Source of the DNA: Burkholderiales bacterium
GTDB taxonomy: Bacteria > Pseudomonadota > Gammaproteobacteria > Burkholderiales > UBA11063
Reading direction: 5' to 3'
NCBI GenBank assembly: GCA_020697025.1
Contig: JAJFBO010000096.1
Coordinates: 1 to 5,255, forward strand
DNA: 5,255 nt
A program made the translations under genes and the position numbers. Below the pieces are notes generated by a model that saw only the letters and a list, made by a program, of their open reading frames with translations, had not been told where the DNA came from and ran no database searches. This document shows, one piece after another, positions 1 through 5,255 of this stretch. How positions within the stretch are numbered: position 1 is the first letter of the stretch; each line of letters starts with the position of its first letter.

Positions 1-1032
1 AGCACCCATAGTAAAGAAATGATGTAACCATACAATAAAGGATAAAATTGTAATACACGCAGTTGCATATACCATGGTTGTATAGCCAAATAATCTTTTT
101 TGGCAATATGTGGATACTATTTCAGAAAATATGCCAAATGCTGGTAAAACTAAAATATATACTTCAGGATGACCCCAAGCCCAGATTAAATTGACATATA
201 ACATTTGGTTACCACCAAAGCTATTACTAAAAAAATGAAAATCAAGATAGCGATCAAGCGCTAGCATACCTAAAGTCACAGTTAAAATCGGGAATGCGAC
301 AATAATCAAAATGTTAGTACATAATGCAGTCCAGGTAAATATAGGCATACGCATTAAAGTCATACCTGGGCAACGCATTTTAATAATTGTAACAAAAAAA
401 TTAATTCCCGTTAATAAGGTACCAAGCCCCGAAATTTGTAGTGACCATAAATAATAATCAACCCCAACCCCTGGGCTAAACTGCGTTTCAGATAATGGCG
501 GATATGCTAACCATCCAGTGCGGCCAAATTCACCAACAATTAGGGATAACATAACTAGAACCACACCAACTACAAATAACCAAAAACTAAGTGAATTTAA
601 AAAAGGGAAAGCAACATCCCTTGCTCCAATTTGTAATGGAACAACTATATTCATTAAGCCGACCATAAACGGCATTGCCATAAAGAAAATCATAATCACA
701 CCATGAGCAGTAAATATCTGATCATAGTGGCTTGGCGGTAAAAAACCATGTACTGCACCAACTGAGACCGCCTGCTGTGCGCGCATAAGTAATGCATCAG
801 CAAATCCACGTAGCAGCATAACTAATGCTACTATGATATACATGATACCAATTTTTTTATGATCAACTGAAGTAAGCCATTCTTTCCACAACCATTTCCA
901 TTTGCCTAAATAAGTTATCAATATAATAACCGCAAGTGCACCAAAAACCATACCTGCACCAGCTATCATGGCCGGCGGCTCATTAAATGGAATTGCCGAT
1001 AAATCTAATTTACCTAATATATGTTCAAACAT
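1..1032 (-). CDS. cyoB: Cytochrome bo3 ubiquinol oxidase subunit I (CyoB), 3' end outside window
   Basis: This is the catalytic subunit of the inner-membrane heme-copper quinol oxidase, which reduces oxygen to water with electrons from ubiquinol and pumps protons. The 344 visible codons run open to the window edge, about half of the roughly 660-residue family length. The protein aligns with E. coli CyoB (recalled from memory) at a constant offset of +4, caused by a slightly longer N-terminus. Visible functional residues are the quinol-site set R75, D79, H102 and Q105; heme b ligand H110; D-channel D139; CuB ligand H288 with E290 and Y292 in the WGHPEVY motif; and CuB ligands H337 and H338. 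E290 and Y292 correspond to the proton-channel Glu286 and the His-linked Tyr288 of E. coli. The remaining heme ligands and the K-channel lysine lie outside the window. The first ATG with an upstream AGGA was taken as start. It follows cyoA by 76 nt, as in cyoABCD operons. The family assignment is very secure. Confidence 0.97.
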   Translation of the reverse strand, partial: MFEHILGKLDLSAIPFNEPPAMIAGAGMVFGALAVIILITYLGKWKWLWKEWLTSVDHKKIGIMYIIVALVMLLRGFADALLMRAQQAVSVGAVHGFLPPSHYDQIFTAHGVIMIFFMAMPFMVGLMNIVVPLQIGARDVAFPFLNSLSFWLFVVGVVLVMLSLIVGEFGRTGWLAYPPLSETQFSPGVGVDYYLWSLQISGLGTLLTGINFFVTIIKMRCPGMTLMRMPIFTWTALCTNILIIVAFPILTVTLGMLALDRYLDFHFFSNSFGGNQMLYVNLIWAWGHPEVYILVLPAFGIFSEIVSTYCQKRLFGYTTMVYATACITILSFIVWLHHFFTMGA

Positions 1033-1041
1033 TTCTTATTT

Positions 1042-1045
1042 TCCT
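1042..1045 (-). promoter_or_regulatory. Ribosome binding site of cyoB
   Basis: On the coding strand AGGA lies 9 nt before the cyoB ATG, in a purine-rich AT context. It supports the start that gives the N-terminus [10 protein letters not shown], whose GKL-x-L pattern matches the start of known CyoB proteins. Confidence 0.6.
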
Positions 1046-1108
1046 ATTTTAAAACTGGTATTAAACTATGCGTTTTCACTAAATCTTTTTTTACATTGCT
1101 TTCATTGA

Positions 1109-1987
1109 TCAATCTTGGTGGCCCTTACTTAAATCCATTCCTGGCATCATAAATGACATAACCAGATTATCAAATAAATTATTGGATACTGCCTTGTATG
1201 TAGTAACTGGATTATTTTCACTTGGCTTAGATAATTGTTTAAATTTATCAACACTAAGTTCCGGGGATGATTTTTTTACTTTATCTACCCAGTTATTAAA
1301 ATCAGTCATCGAACTTGCACGGGCTACAAACTGCATTGCAGAAAAACCGCTTCCATTTATATTTACAGCACGACCAAAATAATCTCCTGCCTCATTAGCA
1401 ATAAGATGTAAATGCGTCTTCATTCCAGCCATAGCATAAATTTGAGTACCTAGCTGTGGAATATGAAAAGCATTCATTGGTGTATCACCCGAAGTAAGTA
1501 TAAAATGAACTGGTACATTAACTGGAAACTGCATTAAGTTAACTGATGCAATATTTTGTTTTGGATAAATAAACAACCATTTCCAATCAAGTGCTACTAC
1601 CTGGATAGTAATTGGTTCGACTCCAGGAACATTTAATGGCTTATAAGGATCAAGCTCATGAGTAGTTCTCCAGGTTAGAGTACCTAAAACCAAGATTATT
1701 ATTATTGGAACGCCCCAGACAAATACTTCAATTGCATTGCTATGGTGCCATTTAGGTGCATAATTTGCTTTTTTATTTGTAGCGCGATACTTCCAGGCAA
1801 AAATAAAAGTCATAAAAATGACTGGAACAACAACAATCAGCATTAATAATATAGCATCAATTATTAACTCATTTTCTCTTTGTCCTATAATACCCTTTGG
1901 ATTTAAAACTATCTGATTACACCCAGTTAATAATAGCATTAGACCTATGAATATTATTAAAGGTTTTAACTTACTCTTCATCTTCAT
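1109..1987 (-). CDS. cyoA: Cytochrome bo3 ubiquinol oxidase subunit II (CyoA), lipoprotein
   Basis: This is subunit II of the bo3 quinol oxidase, anchored in the inner membrane with a periplasmic cupredoxin domain. Residues 1-22 form a lipoprotein signal peptide ending in the lipobox LLTG-C, so Cys23 should be lipidated after cleavage. Two membrane segments follow at about 41-64 and 86-106. The cupredoxin domain spans about 125-225 and contains DWKWLFIYP, while the COX_ARM-type C-terminal region covers about 240-285. CuA ligands are absent: the first His position is Asn172, and the Cys/Glu/Cys/His/Met site is replaced by a Gly/Ser/Asn-rich stretch near 209-218. That is diagnostic of quinol rather than cytochrome c oxidases. 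At 292 residues it is shorter than E. coli CyoA (about 315), lacking the His/Met-rich tail. M1 was preferred to M3 because the AAGG upstream is already 11 nt away. cyoB follows directly. Confidence 0.97.
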   Translation of the reverse strand: MKMKSKLKPLIIFIGLMLLLTGCNQIVLNPKGIIGQRENELIIDAILLMLIVVVPVIFMTFIFAWKYRATNKKANYAPKWHHSNAIEVFVWGVPIIIILVLGTLTWRTTHELDPYKPLNVPGVEPITIQVVALDWKWLFIYPKQNIASVNLMQFPVNVPVHFILTSGDTPMNAFHIPQLGTQIYAMAGMKTHLHLIANEAGDYFGRAVNINGSGFSAMQFVARASSMTDFNNWVDKVKKSSPELSVDKFKQLSKPSENNPVTTYKAVSNNLFDNLVMSFMMPGMDLSKGHQD

Positions 1988-1998
1988 CTTTATTTTTA

Positions 1999-2002
1999 CC
2001 TT
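1999..2002 (-). promoter_or_regulatory. Probable ribosome binding site of cyoA
   Basis: AAGG on the coding strand lies 11 nt before the first ATG of cyoA. This spacing is a little long, and using the in-frame ATG two codons later would make it longer still, so the site favours the first ATG. Confidence 0.45.
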
Positions 2003-2013
2003 ATTAACGTGTG

Positions 2014-2036
2014 TTTATAACGGTATATTACCATAA
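2014..2036 (-). promoter_or_regulatory. Possible operator/promoter element in the ihfA-cyoA gap
   Basis: The 49-nt gap holds an imperfect inverted repeat. On the coding strand TTATGGTA is followed after 3 nt by TACCGTTATAA, with a perfect core GGTA-N3-TACC at 2022-2032. A -10-like hexamer TATAAA (2014-2019) overlaps one arm, but no convincing -35 box lies 16-18 nt upstream. The core is short and GC-poor with no T-run, so it does not look like an intrinsic terminator. It could be a cyo promoter or regulator site, or chance in AT-rich DNA. Confidence 0.2.
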
Positions 2037-2354
2037 TTAAATTGTTGTTTTAGTCTTTTTGTTTTTTTCAAACTGATTTTTAATCGCCGATTTTAGCATA
2101 TTACTAGTTCGGAAAGAAACCACTCTACGTGCTTCAATGGGAAACGGATCACCGGTTTTAGGATTTCTACCGCTACGTTCACTTTTATCCCGCAGCACAA
2201 AATTACCAAAGCCCGGCATTTTTACTTCCTCACCATTGGCTAGTGCTTTGGAAATTACCTCGAAAAAATCTTCAACGAATTGATCTGCTTCGTTTTTTTT
2301 CATACTTGAACCATGCATTACTACATTTACTAACTCGGATTTCGTTACCGTCAT
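2037..2354 (-). CDS. ihfA: Integration host factor subunit alpha (IhfA/HimA)
   Basis: This is the alpha subunit of IHF, the sequence-specific DNA-bending heterodimer of the HU/IHF family that shapes promoters, recombination sites and the nucleoid. The 105-residue product spans a full HU/IHF fold. An N-terminal helix pair covers about 3-40, the GFGNF turn lies at 48-52, and the DNA-binding arm holds GRNPKTG at 62-68, with Pro65 as the residue that intercalates at the kink. ARRVVSFR follows at 75-82 and a final helix at about 84-95. Assignment as alpha rather than beta or HU rests on the GRNPKTG/ARRVV block and on its position directly after pheT (25 nt), the standard home of ihfA. Oddities are a divergent second turn (HGSSMKKNEA where E. 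coli has DKLGLSKRDA) and a Lys/Thr-rich tail of several extra residues. A good Shine-Dalgarno supports the ATG. The ihfB partner is not in the window. Confidence 0.93.
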   Translation of the reverse strand: MTVTKSELVNVVMHGSSMKKNEADQFVEDFFEVISKALANGEEVKMPGFGNFVLRDKSERSGRNPKTGDPFPIEARRVVSFRTSNMLKSAIKNQFEKNKKTKTTI

Positions 2355-2362
2355 TTATTATG

Positions 2363-2367
2363 TCCTC
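2363..2367 (-). promoter_or_regulatory. Ribosome binding site of ihfA
   Basis: GAGGA on the coding strand lies 8 nt before the ihfA ATG, within the 25-nt gap after the pheT stop. Together with the short gap it fits translation from a pheST-ihfA message. Confidence 0.75.
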
Positions 2368-2379
2368 AAATTTACTACT

Positions 2380-4428
2380 TTAATTATTAACACGAAATTG
2401 TATTGTGAAATTTTCTTGTATGCATTGTTGTATCTGATCCATACTAATATTGATTTCTTCGTCGCTTAGAGTTTTATTTCCCTGAAATAAAAAATTAATT
2501 GCTACACTTTTTACAGCATTATTATTTAATTTTATATCGGCTAATTTATCACCTTGATATATATCAAACACATTAGCTGCTATTAAATATGGTATATTTG
2601 CATTTAAAATTGTATCTAATACATTACCCACACCAATCTTAGCTTCAATTAAAAATGCTAAATCACGTATAACTTTTTGAAATTTGCTTACTTCTTTGAA
2701 TACAACATACGGTGTTTGATTAATTATATAATCAATATCTAATTCAAATACATATGGCAGCTCTGGCAAATCAAACTCAGTTTTATATTTTGGATGCAAC
2801 TGCCCGAGCACTCCAACTGGTTGATTATGAAGCAGAATTTTAGCACATCGGCCACTATGAAATATGGGATTATCTGTACAAGCTACAACTTTTATTTCAC
2901 CTAATCCGTAAAGTAATATTTCTAGATCATTGCGTAAGTCATAAAAATCTACTAATCTATTATTTCCAGACCAGTTTGGATTAGTATAATTACCATAAAT
3001 CAATCCAGAGAGTCGTAATGGCTGTAATTCTTGGGTTTCACCATGAAATACACGTGCAAATTCAAATATACGTAACCGTTTGTGCCCACGATTAAGATTA
3101 TACTTTAGCACTTTGACTAAATCAGCAATTAATGAAGTGCGCATAACACCCATATTAGCAATTGGATTTTGTAATCGCACTGGCGTTTGATCAAAAACAC
3201 CAAACAAAGTCTCTAATTTATCTTCAAGAAAGGCATATCCAATGATCTCACTATAACCTAAATTCACTAATTTATTTTTTAAAGCATACTCTTTATCAGC
3301 ACCTCCAGTACCCATGGAATATTGAGTAACTGGCATTTGTGCAACAATATTATCATAGCCATATACTCTGGCAATTTCTTCAATAATATCTTCTTTAATA
3401 TTAATATCAAACCTATGGCTGGGAACTGTTACAGTAACTGACTTATTTGTATCAACATGATCTATTATAAAACCTAACTTGCTCAAAATATCATTTACCA
3501 TATCAGCTGTTATGTCAACACCAATTAGGCGATTAATCCTGGCATAGCTTATATTAATCCGGATTGGCTTTATCTGGGTTATATTACATGCAATTTGACC
3601 TATCTCACCACCACAATACTTTGCAATTAAGCTTGCTGCATATTTAATTGCTAAATTTTGCAGATGTGGGTCAACACCACGTTCATATCGGTAAGCTGAA
3701 TCTGAATTTATACCATAATATTTAGTCTTACCTGTAATAACTTCTGGTACAAAAAATGCACTTTCTAAAACAATATCAGTTGTAGCTTGACCAACACCCG
3801 AATTCAATCCACCCATTACCCCGGCTATTGCTGCTGGCTGATCTTTAGAATCACAAATCAATAAAGTATTAGCTAATAGCACCGCATTAATATCAGCAAG
3901 TAAATGCAGCTTTTCATTTTCACGGGCAAAACGAACTGTTAGCCTATTTCCAACTTTTTTAAGATCGAATGCATGTAATGGCTGCCCAAGCTCCAGCATA
4001 ACATAATTAGTAATATCTACTATTGGTGAAATTGACTTAATACCGCTAGCAGCTAAGGAGTTTAGTATTTCACCTGGTAAAACAGCTTTGTTATTTATAT
4101 TTTTAATTATTAAGGTATAGTAATTAGGACAAGCTTCAGGCGCTATAACTTCTATACCCATTTTATCATTTATATTTGATTTAAAATCAATATTTTGTGC
4201 TGGCTTTGTATATTCAAGACCACTCAAGACTTTAATTTCTCGCAGCAATCCTAAAACAGATAATGCATCGCCTCTGTTTGGGGTAATTTTTAATTCAATT
4301 ATTTTATCATTATCGTCTGCTTGAATGTCTTCGACTTCAATACCAGCCATTGTTAATTTATGTAATACATTATCCCAATCCGGAGTATGTTTAAAATAGC
4401 TATTTAACCAATTTATTGATAATTTCAT
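2380..4428 (-). CDS. pheT: Phenylalanyl-tRNA synthetase beta subunit, lacking the N-terminal tRNA-binding (B2) domain
   Basis: This is the beta chain of the cytoplasmic alpha2-beta2 enzyme that attaches phenylalanine to tRNA-Phe and hydrolyses misformed Tyr-tRNA-Phe. The 682-residue frame has no internal stop. It begins with the B1 element (1-35, TMAGIEVED), then jumps directly to the segment holding KITPNR (47-52). The B3/B4 editing region covers about 90-280, with [19 protein letters not shown] at 137-155 and YRYERGVDP at 246-254. B5 follows at about 288-362, the catalytic-like B6/B7 module at about 375-570, and the C-terminal FDX-ACB anticodon-binding domain at about 577-680. Compared with E. 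coli PheT (795 residues, from memory), positions match exactly up to residue 32 and are offset by 114 from residue 50. The EMAP-type OB fold is therefore absent, not the result of a wrong start. Editing-site His152 and Glu222 are kept; Lys131, Ser242 and Ser244 replace Arg244, Thr354 and Ala356. The FDX-ACB domain has about six extra residues near 627-640. Its ATG overlaps the pheS stop by 4 nt. Confidence 0.97.
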   Translation of the reverse strand: MKLSINWLNSYFKHTPDWDNVLHKLTMAGIEVEDIQADDNDKIIELKITPNRGDALSVLGLLREIKVLSGLEYTKPAQNIDFKSNINDKMGIEVIAPEACPNYYTLIIKNINNKAVLPGEILNSLAASGIKSISPIVDITNYVMLELGQPLHAFDLKKVGNRLTVRFARENEKLHLLADINAVLLANTLLICDSKDQPAAIAGVMGGLNSGVGQATTDIVLESAFFVPEVITGKTKYYGINSDSAYRYERGVDPHLQNLAIKYAASLIAKYCGGEIGQIACNITQIKPIRINISYARINRLIGVDITADMVNDILSKLGFIIDHVDTNKSVTVTVPSHRFDINIKEDIIEEIARVYGYDNIVAQMPVTQYSMGTGGADKEYALKNKLVNLGYSEIIGYAFLEDKLETLFGVFDQTPVRLQNPIANMGVMRTSLIADLVKVLKYNLNRGHKRLRIFEFARVFHGETQELQPLRLSGLIYGNYTNPNWSGNNRLVDFYDLRNDLEILLYGLGEIKVVACTDNPIFHSGRCAKILLHNQPVGVLGQLHPKYKTEFDLPELPYVFELDIDYIINQTPYVVFKEVSKFQKVIRDLAFLIEAKIGVGNVLDTILNANIPYLIAANVFDIYQGDKLADIKLNNNAVKSVAINFLFQGNKTLSDEEINISMDQIQQCIQENFTIQFRVNN

Positions 4429-5255
4429 TCTTTACCCCTAAATTGTTCCAGAAAATCGAGCTCATTATCAAAAATTAGACGTAAATCATTAATATTATAA
4501 CGAAGCATAGTAAATCTATCTATCCCAAGGCCAAAAGCAAAACCAGCATATTCTTCTGAGTCTATATTCATAGAACTCAGTACATTTGGATGTACCATAC
4601 CGCAACCAGCCACCTCTAACCAGCGCCCTTTATCATCCATAATATCAATTTCTGCTGATGGTTCTGTAAATGGAAAAAATGAGGCACGAAACCTGACTTG
4701 TAAATCATTCTTGGCAAAAAAAGTGCGTAAAAATTGTATTAATACACCTTTTAAATTAGCGAAACTGATATTCTTATCTATCCATAACCCTTCTAACTGA
4801 TGAAACATCGGGCTATGCGTCCTATCCATATCTACCCGGTAGACCCTGCCTGGGGCAATAATTTTAATTGGAGGCTGGTTTGACTGGGCAAAACGCACTT
4901 GAATTGGCGAAGTATGAGTACGCAGCAGTGATTGTTTTTCGGTAAAGAACGTGTCTTGCATGGCTCTTGCCGGATGATTATCCGGAAAATTTAGTGCCTG
5001 GAAATTATAATAATCTGTTTCAATTTCAGGGCCATCTTGAACACTAAAGCCTAAAGTATTAAAGATTTGTATCATGCGCTGTAAGGATAAGGTAATTGGG
5101 TGAAAACTCCCTATATCTTGTCCGCGTCCACTTAATGTAACATCTATAGTTTCATTAAGTAAACTTTGTTCCATTTCATTTTGATTGATAGATTGTTTTT
5201 GCTTATCCAAAGCTGCCTCAAATTCAGCTTTAAGTGCATTTACCTGTGCACCAAA
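4425..5255 (-). CDS. pheS: Phenylalanyl-tRNA synthetase alpha subunit (PheS), 5' end outside window
   Basis: This is the alpha chain of phenylalanyl-tRNA synthetase, carrying the class II active site that activates Phe with ATP and transfers it to tRNA-Phe. The frame stays open to the window edge, giving 276 visible residues of an expected 325-340, so about 55 N-terminal residues are missing. A TTG at 5208-5210 could be mistaken for a start, but the 15 codons before it (beginning [15 protein letters not shown]) continue the N-terminal helical arm of the family, so it is an internal Leu. In visible numbering, motif 1 lies at about 52-79 (HPIT to GPEIE), motif 2 at 136-156 (GRVYR, then [12 protein letters not shown]), and motif 3 at about 238-251 ([10 protein letters not shown]). 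FTEPSAEID at 196-204 and GCGMVHPNV at 217-225 are also typical. Motif 2 has VD after GRVYR where E. coli has ND. The Ala in GFAFG, equivalent to the Phe-pocket Ala294 of E. coli, is kept. It overlaps pheT by 4 nt. Confidence 0.97.
   Translation of the reverse strand, partial: FGAQVNALKAEFEAALDKQKQSINQNEMEQSLLNETIDVTLSGRGQDIGSFHPITLSLQRMIQIFNTLGFSVQDGPEIETDYYNFQALNFPDNHPARAMQDTFFTEKQSLLRTHTSPIQVRFAQSNQPPIKIIAPGRVYRVDMDRTHSPMFHQLEGLWIDKNISFANLKGVLIQFLRTFFAKNDLQVRFRASFFPFTEPSAEIDIMDDKGRWLEVAGCGMVHPNVLSSMNIDSEEYAGFAFGLGIDRFTMLRYNINDLRLIFDNELDFLEQFRGKE
4435..4439 (-). promoter_or_regulatory. Ribosome binding site of pheT inside the end of pheS
   Basis: AGGGG on the coding strand lies 6 nt before the pheT ATG, within the last pheS codons. 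It fixes the pheT start. The ATGA overlap of stop and start (4425-4428) indicates translational coupling, which fits equal production of the two subunits. Confidence 0.75.

Noticed and set aside
518..706. Plus-strand 62-codon open reading frame
   Set aside because: It lies antisense inside cyoB, whose protein is strongly conserved throughout this stretch. The frame's composition (Thr/Asn/Ile rich) has no recognisable motif.
1033..1108. 76-nt cyoA-cyoB gap with a weak AAAAC...GTTTT pairing
   Set aside because: The 5-bp A/T-dominated arms enclose a 16-nt loop, too weak for a terminator or processing hairpin, and no small reading frame with a ribosome site is present.
1105..1112. TTGATCAA palindrome at the end of cyoA, resembling half-sites of FNR
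   Set aside because: FNR sites need TTGAT-N4-ATCAA; here the halves have no spacer, and the site overlaps the cyoA stop codon.
1182..1382. Plus-strand 66-codon open reading frame
   Set aside because: It is antisense to the C-terminal half of cyoA, with no recognisable domain; it is a shadow of the real gene.
4409..4421. Exact match to the IHF consensus WATCAA-N4-TTR at the start of pheT (coding strand TATCAATAAATTG)
   Set aside because: In DNA this AT-rich about one match per window is expected by chance, and it lies inside coding sequence rather than a promoter.
2380..4428. Possibility that the short PheT is a pseudogene or truncated by a wrong start
   Set aside because: The frame is open over 682 codons, both termini match the family, a good ribosome site precedes the ATG, and all other domains are present in order.
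5208..5210. TTG as a possible pheS start codon
   Set aside because: The frame continues upstream to the window edge with residues that fit the PheS N-terminal helical arm, and PheS needs about 55 more residues, so the codon is an internal Leu.

Overview
The window is a compact block of five protein genes, all on the minus strand, in an AT-rich genome (roughly one third G+C by eye). In transcription order (right to left) they are pheS (5' end cut off), pheT, ihfA, cyoA and cyoB (3' end cut off). The pheS-pheT-ihfA order is the classic arrangement of Gamma- and Betaproteobacteria. The cyoA and cyoB products resemble the proteobacterial bo3 quinol oxidase throughout. The source is therefore most likely an AT-rich gamma- or betaproteobacterium. 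AT richness and tight packing would suit a host-associated lineage, but I cannot name a genus from this sequence.

Region by region: 4425-5255 encodes the last 276 residues of the phenylalanyl-tRNA synthetase alpha chain. It overlaps by 4 nt (ATGA) with pheT (2380-4428), the beta chain. After 25 nt comes ihfA (2037-2354), the alpha subunit of integration host factor. After 49 nt comes cyoA (1109-1987), the lipoprotein subunit II of cytochrome bo3, and after 76 nt cyoB (1-1032, first 344 codons), the catalytic subunit I. No gap exceeds 80 nt, and I see no tRNA, rRNA, CRISPR array, insertion sequence or clear intrinsic terminator. The plus strand shows only antisense shadow reading frames.

How the genes work together: PheS and PheT form one enzyme that charges tRNA-Phe. 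IhfA is a DNA-bending protein that is habitually co-transcribed with pheST. CyoA and CyoB belong to the terminal oxidase that passes electrons from quinol to oxygen. The absence of a visible terminator between ihfA and cyoA makes read-through possible, but a separate cyo promoter is equally plausible.

The most notable observation is in PheT. The N-terminal EMAP/OB-fold tRNA-binding domain (B2), present in typical bacterial beta chains, is missing. About 114 residues are gone relative to E. coli, while the rest of the protein is collinear and intact. The editing pocket also carries unusual substitutions. I found no evidence for a wholly new biological system; the rest is ordinary core gene content.
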